A stretch of 64,000 nt of DNA from Sulfitobacter sp. HNIBRBA3233 (lineage in GTDB: Bacteria > Pseudomonadota > Alphaproteobacteria > Rhodobacterales > Rhodobacteraceae): the NCBI RefSeq assembly GCF_040149665.1, contig NZ_JBEFLP010000001.1, positions 744,001 through 808,000 of the forward strand, read 5' to 3'. Both the position numbers and the translations under genes were made by a program. Numbering within the stretch: position 1 is the stretch's first letter; every line of letters starts with the position of its first letter. Under the pieces are notes generated by a model. The model was not told the DNA's origin and did not search any database. It saw only the letters and a program-made list of their open reading frames with translations. This document shows, in pieces, positions 10,095-18,790 of this stretch.

Positions 10095-10661
10095 TCAGGG
10101 AATGATCCGCGTGTACTTCGTCCCTTCCAGTGTCGCGCCCAGTCGCAGACCCGCACGGCCGAACACGACCGCAAGGACCGGTGACAGCAGTTTGGTGGTG
10201 TCGGCGTTCACGCTGTCGCCACGGTCGGAAATCACGTATTCGATATTCGCACCGGCCGCCCAGCCGGGCGAGCGGCGGAAGTCCTGAAGCGCCTCCTGGG
10301 TCATGAAGAACAGCACATGGGCGTATTGCTGTGCGCCGATCTGCAACCCGCCCGTCGCCTTCGTGACCGAATAATAGTCCACCGAAATATCGTTGACCCG
10401 CAGCGCGCCGCGCCCGTAGGCACCGCCAAGGCCGAGCCCTGCTTCGGTCACCAGCGGCATCACCAGCATGCCGTTGGATTTATCCGCCAGCGTGCGGGTG
10501 TTGGGATAGAGCCGGTACATTTCGCCAAGCGTTGCATCGACGCGCGCGTCGATGGTGCCCGCCCCGGTCGAGCCTACGCCGTTGCCGCAGGCCGCCAATG
10601 CGCCCGTACCCGCCAGAGCGCCGAGCGCGAAGGCGCGGCGCGAAAGGATGTTCTGTGTCAT
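10095..10661 (-). CDS. YSC84-related domain lipoprotein, Tat-type signal
   Basis: 188 residues. The N-terminus combines a twin-arginine motif (SRRAFALG, residues 7-14) with a lipobox (LAAC, Cys25), so export through Tat and lipid anchoring are likely. The mature part resembles the YSC84/SYLF lipid-binding domain: VMPLVTEAGLGLGGAYGRGAL, DYYSVTKATGGLQIGAQ and ALQDFRRSPGWAAGANIEYVI. Bacterial members are periplasmic lipoproteins of unclear function. The ATG at 10661 is chosen because the signal peptide starts there; the longer frame adds 30 residues that would precede the signal. It converges on the dehydrogenase gene. Confidence 0.82.
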   Translation of the reverse strand: MTQNILSRRAFALGALAGTGALAACGNGVGSTGAGTIDARVDATLGEMYRLYPNTRTLADKSNGMLVMPLVTEAGLGLGGAYGRGALRVNDISVDYYSVTKATGGLQIGAQQYAHVLFFMTQEALQDFRRSPGWAAGANIEYVISDRGDSVNADTTKLLSPVLAVVFGRAGLRLGATLEGTKYTRIIP

Positions 10662-10929
10662 GTGATCTGCCTGTAATGTCTGTTGCACTGCTTGGGTGCC
10701 GGTATGGTCCGGCTTGGGCGAAACTATAGGCGGAAAATCGCAGGGTGTCATCGCCCTAACGCCCCGATGCGCGGAATCGCGCTATTTCCGCGCAGGGAAT
10801 CGACCCGACGGCGCGGGGTTCAGATCTCTTCGAGGTCCGCGCGGTCGATGAAACGATCCCGACGAAATCGCGGCCATTCAGACGAGATGCCAAACCCACG
10901 GCAAAGGCGTGATCCGCCGCGCGGGTGGG

Positions 10930-11928
10930 TCAGCGCGCCAGCAGGCGGGCGGCGGCGGGGGCGAAATAGGTCAGGATCCCGTTGCAGCCCGCGCGTTTGA
11001 AGGCCATCAGGCTTTCCATCATCACGCGCTCTTCGTCGATCATGCCGGCGGCGGCGGCGGCCTTGATCATGCTGTATTCGCCCGAGACCTGATAGGCGAA
11101 GGTGGGCGCGCCGAAGGTGTCTTTCACACGCCGGCAGATATCGAGATAGGGCAGGCCGGGTTTGACCATGACCATATCCGCCCCTTCGGCCAGATCGCGC
11201 GCCACCAGCCGCAGCGCCTCGTCCGAATTGGCCGGATCCATCTGGTAGGTTTTCTTGTCGCCGGTCAGCGCGCCGGACGCGCCCACCGCATCGCGGAACG
11301 GCCCGTAGAAGGCAGAGGCGTATTTGGCCGCGTAGCTGAGGATCATTACCTTGTCGAAACCGTTGTCTTCGAGGCTTTTGCGGATCGCGGCGATGCGCCC
11401 GTCCATCATGTCGGACGGGCCGATGATGTCGGCCCCCGCGCGGGCCTGTTCGAGCGCCATCTTCGCCAGCGCGTCGACCGTGCGGTCGTTGATGATTTCG
11501 CCGTCCACGACAAATCCGTCGTGGCCGTTGATGTTATAGGTATCGAGCGCGACATCCGTCATGATGACCAGATCGGGCAGTTCCGCCTTGATCGCGCGGA
11601 TCGCGCGGTTGACATGGTTGTCGGGATCCCACGCGCCGGCGCAATCCTCGGTCCGTTCCTCCAGACCGGTGTAGGGAAACAGGCACAGCGCGCCCAGCCC
11701 CAGATCCCACGCTTCCTGCGCGGCCTCGACGATGCGGTCCACGGACCGGCGCATGACACCGGGCATGGAGGGAATTTCCTCGACCACGTTTTCACCGCCG
11801 CGCACGAAAACGGGCCAGATGAAATCGCCCGCGGAGAGCGCGTTTTCGCGCACCAGCCCGCGGATGCCTTCGGTCTGGCGGGTGCGGCGCAGCCGAAGCT
11901 GGGGAAAAGAGGCTTGGATCGGCTGCAT
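10930..11928 (-). CDS. hemB: Porphobilinogen synthase (delta-aminolevulinic acid dehydratase)
   Basis: 332 residues. It condenses two 5-aminolevulinates to porphobilinogen in tetrapyrrole synthesis. Both Schiff-base lysines are in place: Lys202 in SYAAKYAS and Lys256 in MVKPGLPYLD. The metal-loop segment TDVALDTYNINGHDG (residues 124-138) has Ala127, Asp129 and Asp137 where zinc enzymes carry three cysteines, so this is a zinc-independent type, as known for Rhodobacter and other alphaproteobacteria. The ATG at 11928 is followed at once by conserved sequence. The gene is monocistronic as far as the window shows. Confidence 0.96.
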   Translation of the reverse strand: MQPIQASFPQLRLRRTRQTEGIRGLVRENALSAGDFIWPVFVRGGENVVEEIPSMPGVMRRSVDRIVEAAQEAWDLGLGALCLFPYTGLEERTEDCAGAWDPDNHVNRAIRAIKAELPDLVIMTDVALDTYNINGHDGFVVDGEIINDRTVDALAKMALEQARAGADIIGPSDMMDGRIAAIRKSLEDNGFDKVMILSYAAKYASAFYGPFRDAVGASGALTGDKKTYQMDPANSDEALRLVARDLAEGADMVMVKPGLPYLDICRRVKDTFGAPTFAYQVSGEYSMIKAAAAAGMIDEERVMMESLMAFKRAGCNGILTYFAPAAARLLAR

Positions 11929-12016
11929 CGGAAGTTCCTTGGGCTGATGTTGTCAGGTGAAATTGACACGTATTTTTGCCTCCCTCAAGGGGTGGTCTAG
12001 ACCGGATTTCAAGGAT

Positions 12017-12577
12017 ATGAAGCTGAAAATACTAGGTAAGAGCATTTCGTTGGACTGGTACCAGACCCTCTTTGAACTGATCGACATGCGTTCGTTCTCG
12101 AACCTGTGGTTCTGGATCGTGCTTGCGGTCGTCTGGTCGACGACCAGCCACTACTGCCTTGGCGTCCCTTTCGACATGGTGCTGCGGGCCAAGCGCCACG
12201 GGGGCCAGTACGAAAGCGATCTGGAAGACATGGTGCGGATCAACACCAACCGGCTTTTGTTCATCGCGCAGATGTCGGGGCTCTGGATCCTCGGCTTTGC
12301 CTGTTTTTTCATGACGATTCTTGTGCTTTTGGGATTTATCTACGGCAACGAATTTGCGCAGGCCCTCGTTTTGCTGGGATTTCCGCTGTGTCTGGTCGGC
12401 GCGCTGAGCCTGTCGACGGCGCGCCTGATCCAGCAGGAGGATTCGCGCGGGGAGCGTCTGCGCCGCCGGTTGATGCGCCACCGGCTCTATACCCAGATCA
12501 TCGGCATGATCTCGATCTTCGTGACGGCGCTGTGGGGCATGTACCAGAACATGAACATCGGCCCCTTTGGCAGTTGA
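12017..12577 (+). CDS. Four-helix membrane protein of unknown function
   Basis: 186 residues from the ATG at 12017. Hydrophobic segments occur near residues 31-46, 85-110, 115-135 and 160-176, with the charged loop RAKRHGGQYESDLEDMVRINTNRLL between the first two. I recall similar Rhodobacteraceae proteins being annotated as a component of the SufBCD complex, but nothing here supports that role. The start is uncertain: GTG at 11957 and TTG at 12050 are in frame; the latter would give LDWYQTLFELIDMRSF at the N-terminus. It ends 32 bases before mfd and may be co-transcribed with it. Confidence 0.65.
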   Translation: MKLKILGKSISLDWYQTLFELIDMRSFSNLWFWIVLAVVWSTTSHYCLGVPFDMVLRAKRHGGQYESDLEDMVRINTNRLLFIAQMSGLWILGFACFFMTILVLLGFIYGNEFAQALVLLGFPLCLVGALSLSTARLIQQEDSRGERLRRRLMRHRLYTQIIGMISIFVTALWGMYQNMNIGPFGS

Positions 12578-12609
12578 CACCCGCGCCCCGCGGCCCACAT
12601 GAGCGGCAG

Positions 12610-15600
12610 ATGACCGAACCCTCCCATATCACCGTCTCGGGTGTTCCCGAAGGATACGACGCCCGCATCGTGCTGCGCGAGGTCGCGCGCGCCGAGGGGC
12701 CTGTCATTCACGTTGCGATGGACGACAAGCGCATGGCCGCGATCGAGGCCGCGCTGCGGTTCTTTGCACCCGACATGCCGATTGTGCGTTTTCCGGGCTG
12801 GGATTGCCTGCCCTACGACCGCGTGTCGCCGAACGCCGACATCTCGGCGCAGCGGATGGCGACGCTGGCGGGGCTGGTTCACGGAATGCCGGACCGTTTC
12901 GTGCTGCTGACCACGATGAGCGCGGCAACCCAGCGCGTGCCCGCGCGCGAGATCCTGCAGGACGCCGCGTTTCGCGCCCGCGTGGGCGACCGCATCAACG
13001 AAAAGGGGCTGCGCGAGTTTCTCGTCCGCATGGGGTTCGTCCAAAGCCCCACGGTGATGGAGCCGGGGGATTATGCCGTGCGCGGCGGCATCATCGACAT
13101 CTACCCGCCCGGCGATCTGGGGCCCGTGCGGCTGGATATGTTCGGGGACGTTCTGGACGGGGCACGGCGGTTCGATCCCGCGACCCAGCGGACCACCGAA
13201 AAACTGGACACGATCGAACTCGCGCCGGTCAGCGAAGTGATTCTCGATGAGGCCGCGGTGACGCGCTTTCGCCAGAACTACCGCATCGAATTCGGCGCGG
13301 CGGGCACGGATGATCCGCTTTACGAGGCGATCAGCGCGGGGCGTAAGCATCAGGGTGCGGAGCATTGGCTGGCGTTCTTCTACGAGCGGCTGGAGACGCT
13401 GTTCGATTACCTGCCCGGCGCGCCGGTGACCCATGACGACCAGTTGACACCCTCGCGTCTGGCGCGGTGGGACACGGTCGAGGACCAGTACGAGACGCGG
13501 CGCATCGCCATGTCCAACCGGTCGAAAATGGACAGTGTCTACAAGCCGGCACCCGCCAGCGGCCTCTATCTGGATGATGCCGCGTGGGAGGCGGCGGTCG
13601 CCAGCCGGCGCGTGCTGCGGCTGGCACCGCTGCCGCAGAGCACCGGACCCGGCGTCACCGATGCAGGCGGACGGCTGGGGCGGAATTTCGCACCCGAACG
13701 CCAGCGCGAGGACGTGCGCCTGTTCGGGGCGCTGGCCGACCATCTGCGCGACAAGCTGGAGGCGGGTCCGGTCGTCATGGCCAGCTTTTCCGAAGGCGCG
13801 CGGGAACGCCTGACAGGCCTGATCGAGGACGAGGGACTGGCCGAGACGATCCCGGTGCGCGACGCCACGCGGATCGGCAAGCGGGGCCTCTACCTGACGG
13901 TCTGGGGTCTGGATCGCGGGTTCGAGGCCCCCTGGGAGCAGGCGGGCAAGGACGGGCGCATCACCGTCATCTCGGAACAGGATGTTCTGGGCGACCGGTT
14001 GATCCGCGGCCCCAAGCGAAAGCGGCGTGCGGAGAATTTCCTCAGCGAGCTCAACAGCCTGAGCCCCGACGATCTGGTGGTCCATGTCGATCACGGCATC
14101 GGGCGCTACAAGGGGCTGGAGGTGATCACCGCCGCCGGTGCCGCGCACGAATGTCTGGTGCTGGAATACGCCGAGGGCGCGAAGCTCTACCTGCCGGTCG
14201 AGAATATCGAGTTGCTGAGCAAGTACGGCCACGAGGAAGGGCTGCTCGACAAGCTGGGCGGCGGCGCGTGGCAATCCAAGAAGGCCAAGCTGAAAGAGCG
14301 CATCCGCGAGATGGCGGACAAGCTGATCCGTATCGCCGCCGAACGGGCCCTGCGCAAGGCGCCGATCATGGATCCGCCGCAGGGCATGTGGGAGGATTTC
14401 GCCGCGCGCTTCCCCTACGAGGAAACCGACGACCAGCTGTCGGCGATCGGCGATGTCATCGACGACATGACCAGTGGCAGCCCGATGGACCGGCTGATCG
14501 TGGGCGATGTGGGCTTTGGCAAGACCGAGGTGGCGATGCGCGCGGCCTTTGTCGCGGCCATGTCGGGCGTTCAGGTGGCGGTGATCGCGCCGACCACGCT
14601 GTTGGCGCGCCAGCACTACAAAAGCTTTGCCGAGCGGTTTCGCGGATTTCCGATCAACGTGCGCCAGCTGAGCCGCTTTGTCGGTACCAAGGAAGCAAGC
14701 CTGACGCGGGACGGGATCACCAAGGGCAGCGTCGATATCGTGATCGGCACCCACGCGCTCTTGGCCAAATCGGTGAAGTTCAAGAACCTCGGCCTGCTGG
14801 TGATCGACGAGGAGCAGCATTTCGGTGTCGGCCACAAAGAGCGGCTGAAGTCGCTGCGCACCGATGTGCATGTGCTGACCCTGACCGCCACGCCGATCCC
14901 GCGGACCCTGCAACTGAGCCTGACAGGCGTGCGCGATCTGTCGATCATCGGCACACCGCCCGTCGACCGACTGGCGATCCGCACCTATGTCAGCGAATTT
15001 GACGCGATCACCATCCGCGAGGCGCTGCTGCGCGAACACTATCGCGGCGGGCAGTCTTTCTACGTCGTGCCACGCATCAGCGACCTGCCGGAGATCGAGG
15101 CCTTTCTGAAGGACCAGCTGCCCGAGCTGTCCTACATCGTCGCCAACGGGCAGATGGCGGCGGGTGAGCTCGATGACCGGATGAATGCCTTTTACGACGG
15201 CAAGTTCGACATCCTGCTGGCGACGACGATCGTTGAATCGGGTCTGGATATCCCCACGGCGAACACGATGATCGTGCACCGCGCGGATATGTTCGGGCTT
15301 GCGCAGCTCTACCAGATCCGGGGCCGGGTGGGGCGTTCGAAAACCCGCGCCTATGCCTATCTGACGACCAAGCCGCGCGCGCCCCTGACCGCCACGGCCG
15401 AGAAACGCCTGCGCGTGCTGTCGGGGCTCGACACGCTTGGCGCCGGCTTCACGCTGGCCAGTCAGGACCTCGATATTCGCGGCGCGGGCAACCTTCTGGG
15501 CGAGGAACAGTCCGGCCAGATGCGCGACGTGGGGTTCGAGCTCTACCAGTCGATGCTGGAAGAGGCGATTTCCAAGATCCGCTCGGGCGAGATGGAAGGG

Positions 15601-16116
15601 GTGCTGGACGACGACGGCCAGTGGGCGCCGCAGATCAATCTGGGCGTGCCCGTGCTGATCCCCGAGGATTACGTGCCCGATCTGGACGTGCGTCTGGGCC
15701 TCTACCGGCGTCTGAGCGAGCTGACCACCAAGGTCGAGCTGGAAGGCTTTGCCGCCGAATTGATCGACCGCTTCGGCAAGCTGCCGCGCGAGGTCAACAC
15801 GCTGATGCTGGTGGTGCGGATCAAGGCGATGTGCAAACGCGCTGGCATCTCGAAGCTGGACGGCGGGCCGAAGGGGGCCACGATCCAGTTCCACAACGAT
15901 AAATTCGCCTCGCCCGAAGGGCTGGTGAAGTTCATTCAGGACCAGAAGGGTCTGGCGAAGGTCAAGGACAACAAGATCGTCGTGCGGCGCGACTGGAAGA
16001 ACGACGCCGACAAGATCAAGGGTGCCTTTGCCATCGCGCGCGATCTGGCAGAGCATGTCGTCGCGCGTGAAAAGGCCACGAAGAAGCGCAAGGCGGAGAA
16101 GGCCAAAGCCTCCTGA
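12610..16116 (+). CDS. mfd: Transcription-repair coupling factor Mfd
   Basis: 1168 residues, the usual Mfd length. The UvrB-like N-terminal module opens with a recognisable FPGWDCLPYDRVSP. The RNA polymerase interaction domain follows (LVVHVDHGIGRYKGLE near residue 495). The SF2 translocase carries Walker A GDVGFGKTE near residue 631 and the DEEQH box near residue 732, and a TRCF C-terminal domain ends the protein. Mfd removes RNA polymerase stalled at lesions and recruits UvrA. The ATG at 12610 is chosen because conserved sequence starts soon after; the frame stays open 168 codons upstream through the preceding membrane-protein gene as a shadow. Confidence 0.97.
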   Translation: MTEPSHITVSGVPEGYDARIVLREVARAEGPVIHVAMDDKRMAAIEAALRFFAPDMPIVRFPGWDCLPYDRVSPNADISAQRMATLAGLVHGMPDRFVLLTTMSAATQRVPAREILQDAAFRARVGDRINEKGLREFLVRMGFVQSPTVMEPGDYAVRGGIIDIYPPGDLGPVRLDMFGDVLDGARRFDPATQRTTEKLDTIELAPVSEVILDEAAVTRFRQNYRIEFGAAGTDDPLYEAISAGRKHQGAEHWLAFFYERLETLFDYLPGAPVTHDDQLTPSRLARWDTVEDQYETRRIAMSNRSKMDSVYKPAPASGLYLDDAAWEAAVASRRVLRLAPLPQSTGPGVTDAGGRLGRNFAPERQREDVRLFGALADHLRDKLEAGPVVMASFSEGARERLTGLIEDEGLAETIPVRDATRIGKRGLYLTVWGLDRGFEAPWEQAGKDGRITVISEQDVLGDRLIRGPKRKRRAENFLSELNSLSPDDLVVHVDHGIGRYKGLEVITAAGAAHECLVLEYAEGAKLYLPVENIELLSKYGHEEGLLDKLGGGAWQSKKAKLKERIREMADKLIRIAAERALRKAPIMDPPQGMWEDFAARFPYEETDDQLSAIGDVIDDMTSGSPMDRLIVGDVGFGKTEVAMRAAFVAAMSGVQVAVIAPTTLLARQHYKSFAERFRGFPINVRQLSRFVGTKEASLTRDGITKGSVDIVIGTHALLAKSVKFKNLGLLVIDEEQHFGVGHKERLKSLRTDVHVLTLTATPIPRTLQLSLTGVRDLSIIGTPPVDRLAIRTYVSEFDAITIREALLREHYRGGQSFYVVPRISDLPEIEAFLKDQLPELSYIVANGQMAAGELDDRMNAFYDGKFDILLATTIVESGLDIPTANTMIVHRADMFGLAQLYQIRGRVGRSKTRAYAYLTTKPRAPLTATAEKRLRVLSGLDTLGAGFTLASQDLDIRGAGNLLGEEQSGQMRDVGFELYQSMLEEAISKIRSGEMEGVLDDDGQWAPQINLGVPVLIPEDYVPDLDVRLGLYRRLSELTTKVELEGFAAELIDRFGKLPREVNTLMLVVRIKAMCKRAGISKLDGGPKGATIQFHNDKFASPEGLVKFIQDQKGLAKVKDNKIVVRRDWKNDADKIKGAFAIARDLAEHVVAREKATKKRKAEKAKAS

Positions 16117-16122
16117 CGCGGA

Positions 16123-17340
16123 TCAGATGGCGGGCTGGCGCATCGCGCGGCCCATCATCAGCGTCACGGAAAAGCCGCCGATCGCCAGTCCGAGGCCGGC
16201 CAGGAACAGCCCCGATTCCACGGGTCCGATCAGCAGCGCGATCAGTGCCGAGATCATCGACGCGCCCACGGTCGACACGGCCCCGATCACCGAGGCCGCC
16301 ATGCCCGCGATATGGCCCATCGGCTCCATCGCCAGCGCGTTGAGGTTGCCCAGCGTCAGACCGGCCTGAAAGAACGCGCAGGTCTGCCAGAACACGAAGA
16401 AATAGAACCCCTGCGGCCCGTTGCCCAGATCGAGGGCAAAGAAGCTGGCCGAGATCAGCACCTGCGCGCCAAGCGCGATGGTCACGAGCCGGACCATGCC
16501 GAAGCGCACGACCAGCAGCGCGTTCAGCAGGCTGGCGCTGCCCGCGATCAGGGCGACGATAAAGAACCAGAAGGGGAACTCGGACGCGCGGCCGTATTCC
16601 AGATCATAGATCGGCTGGACCAGCATGAGCGTGAGAAACAGGAACGACATCGTCAGCGTCTGCACGAGGATCGACAGGCGCACGCCACGGTTGGCGAACA
16701 TCTCGCGCACGGCGTCGAGCATCAGCGCCAGACGGATCGGGCGGCGCTGCGACACGGGAAGGGTTTCGGGCAGGCGGATCATCATCCACGACGAAAACAC
16801 GCAGGCGAAGACGATGAACGCGATGAAGATGCCGCGCCATCCGGCCGCGTCGATGATGAAACTGCCCAGCAGGGGCGCCACCGCAGGCACAAGCACGAAG
16901 ATCATCATCACAACGGATGTAATCTGGGCCATCTGGCGACCGGCGTAGCGGTCGCGCACCACCGCGATGGACACCACGCGCGGTGCAGCGGCGCCAAATC
17001 CCTGAACGGCGCGGGCCAGCAGCACCAGTTCAAGCGACTGGCTGCGCCACGCGATGGCCGCGCAGACGATATAGACAGCGGCTCCGGCGAGGATCACGGG
17101 CTTGCGCCCGAAGGCATCGGCCAGCGGCCCGGCCACGAAGGTGCCCAGACCGATTCCCAGAAGGAAACTGCTGAGGATGAGGGCCGCATTTTCGGGTGCG
17201 CCCGGTGACAGGTCTGCCGCGATCTGCGGCAGCGCGGGCAGCATGGCGTCGATGGAAAAGGCGATGGTCGCCGTCATCATGGCGACAAGCGCAACGAATT
17301 CGCTGCGGCCCATCGGGAAATTATCTTTTGCGAAAGTCAC
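16123..17340 (-). CDS. Bcr/CflA-type multidrug efflux MFS transporter
   Basis: 405 residues with twelve predicted transmembrane helices. The MFS loop between helices 2 and 3 (GPLADAFGRKPV) and the drug:H+ antiporter-1 pattern LARAVQGFGAA are visible. Bcr/CflA members export chloramphenicol, bicyclomycin and similar compounds, but the substrate cannot be deduced. The start is taken as GTG at 17340 because a GGGAG ribosome-binding site lies five bases upstream; ATG at 17313 is the alternative and lacks one. It converges on mfd with six bases between the stops. Confidence 0.85.
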   Translation of the reverse strand: MTFAKDNFPMGRSEFVALVAMMTATIAFSIDAMLPALPQIAADLSPGAPENAALILSSFLLGIGLGTFVAGPLADAFGRKPVILAGAAVYIVCAAIAWRSQSLELVLLARAVQGFGAAAPRVVSIAVVRDRYAGRQMAQITSVVMMIFVLVPAVAPLLGSFIIDAAGWRGIFIAFIVFACVFSSWMMIRLPETLPVSQRRPIRLALMLDAVREMFANRGVRLSILVQTLTMSFLFLTLMLVQPIYDLEYGRASEFPFWFFIVALIAGSASLLNALLVVRFGMVRLVTIALGAQVLISASFFALDLGNGPQGFYFFVFWQTCAFFQAGLTLGNLNALAMEPMGHIAGMAASVIGAVSTVGASMISALIALLIGPVESGLFLAGLGLAIGGFSVTLMMGRAMRQPAI

Positions 17341-17449
17341 CTTAGCTCCCGGAAGTAAACGCAAGAGAGCGCGTCACACGTTGAATAACCCAAGGTTGCA
17401 CAGGGTACAAATTCTAAATTTGTGAATTAGTTCACAGAAAGGTGTTCGG

Positions 17450-17881
17450 TCACCGACCGGCGGCGACCCGAAGCTGCGGTTGCGGCACCTCGTGGAACGG
17501 CTGGCGGGTGCCGATAATCTCGGCGCGGGGCACGTAGACCACGCGCGCGACATCTTCGAGGTGGTCGAACTGGCCCTCCCATTCGGACCCCATGGCGAAG
17601 ATCGACACGTTGTAGTTCACGATATCGGTGTATTTCTGGTCCCAGTCCTGCTCGGAGATCACGCGGTCCACGAAACGGCAGCTTTCCAGCAGCAGGCGGC
17701 GCTGTGCGTAGGACATCACCGCGGGCACGCCCATGCGTTCGTTATAGGCATCGGTCGAGCAGCCGACGATCAGTTCGCTGCCAAGGCCAGCCAGTTGCCT
17801 GAGAAGTTTTACGTGTCCTTGATGAAAGAGATCGAAGGATCCGTAGGTCAAAACCACGCGCGAGGTCATGGGCAGTAGCAT
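17450..17881 (-). CDS. Cytidylyltransferase-like (TagD/GCT family) nucleotidyltransferase
   Basis: 143 residues. The nucleotide-binding motif of this superfamily is clear: VLTYGSFDLFHQGHVKLLR, with the HxGH signature at residues 20-23. The fold is shared by glycerol-3-phosphate cytidylyltransferase (TagD), RfaE C-terminal domains and FAD synthases. The usual RTEGISTT signature near the C-terminus is absent; the matching place reads VPRAEIIGTRQPF. Substrate is therefore uncertain. The ATG at 17881 is supported by an AAGGGGA ribosome-binding site five to six bases upstream. No polysaccharide gene lies next to it. Confidence 0.78.
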   Translation of the reverse strand: MLLPMTSRVVLTYGSFDLFHQGHVKLLRQLAGLGSELIVGCSTDAYNERMGVPAVMSYAQRRLLLESCRFVDRVISEQDWDQKYTDIVNYNVSIFAMGSEWEGQFDHLEDVARVVYVPRAEIIGTRQPFHEVPQPQLRVAAGR

Positions 17882-18142
17882 CGAAGTCCCCTTTCGACTG
17901 TCACATGAACCGGGAACGGAGGACAGCACCGGGCCGCGGCATCAGCCGCACCCGCGCAATCGCGCAAATATAGAAAAAGGGAGGCCCCTGAGGACGCTGA
18001 CCTGTACACTGCCTGAAAACCCGCTCGAAGGTTCTTTTTGATGAGGCTTTTTCGCCCCTTAGGGGAAACAATAGGACAGCTTGCGGCCGCCGCCTAGCGG
18101 AATCGACAGACGCGCGGGGGCCGCGCGCCAATAATGCAACAC

Positions 18143-18790
18143 TCAGGCGGAAGTTTGCGCGGTGATCTCCTTGATGACCTTCGCCCAGAGTTCGGGGGGC
18201 TGCGCGCCGGGGACCGCGTGCCGCTGGCCCACGATGAACGTGGGCACCGATGAAATGCCCATCTCGCGGCTGTGGGCATCGCGGGTGCGGATATCCTCGA
18301 GATCGGCGTCCGATTGCAGCAACCGCGTCACGACCGAGGCATCCATTTCGATCCCGTCGGCGATGTCGGCCAGCACCTCGATATCGCCAATGTCGCGGGC
18401 GTCGACGAAATAGGCCTTGAACAGCGCCGATACGGCGGCGGTCTGGCGGCCCTCGATCCCGGCCCAGTGGATCAGCCGGTGCGCGTCGAGCGTGTTGGGC
18501 GTGCGCTTCATGCCTTCGAAATCGATCTTGAGACCGGCAGCTTCGGCGTGCTGGACGACGGGCGCATAGGCTTTGACCGCGCCTTCCTTGCCGCCGAATT
18601 TCGCCTCCAGATAGGTGCGCCGGTCCATGCCTTCGCGCGGCATGTCGGGATTGAGCTGGAAGGGGTGCCATTCGATCTGGAAGGGGTGATCGGGATGCGC
18701 TTCGAGGGCGCGGTCCAGATGGGCCTTGCCGATATAGCACCACGGGCAGATCGGATCGGACATGATGTCGAGTTTTACAGGGTCGGTCAT
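18143..18790 (-). CDS. DsbA family oxidoreductase (FrnE-like)
   Basis: 215 residues with a thioredoxin-like fold. MSDPICPWCYIGKAHL carries the CPWC active site (Cys15, Cys18), and SVPTFIVG near the C-terminus holds the cis-proline. No signal peptide is present, so it is cytoplasmic, as for FrnE and the 2-hydroxychromene-2-carboxylate isomerase branch. FrnE-type proteins are thiol-disulfide oxidoreductases linked to oxidative stress. The first four bases overlap the stop of the upstream adenylate-forming ligase, so the two are expressed together; whether the roles are linked is not evident. Confidence 0.88.
   Translation of the reverse strand: MTDPVKLDIMSDPICPWCYIGKAHLDRALEAHPDHPFQIEWHPFQLNPDMPREGMDRRTYLEAKFGGKEGAVKAYAPVVQHAEAAGLKIDFEGMKRTPNTLDAHRLIHWAGIEGRQTAAVSALFKAYFVDARDIGDIEVLADIADGIEMDASVVTRLLQSDADLEDIRTRDAHSREMGISSVPTFIVGQRHAVPGAQPPELWAKVIKEITAQTSA

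Noticed and set aside
10683..11000. Plus-strand frame of 105 codons before hemB's end
   Set aside because: It overlaps the end of hemB and lacks a ribosome-binding site or recognisable sequence.
10909..12000. Plus-strand frame of 363 codons across hemB
   Set aside because: Antisense shadow of hemB; composition is arginine- and histidine-rich with no motif.
12487..16056. Long minus-strand frame of 1189 codons
   Set aside because: It is antisense to mfd, whose motifs and length are certain.
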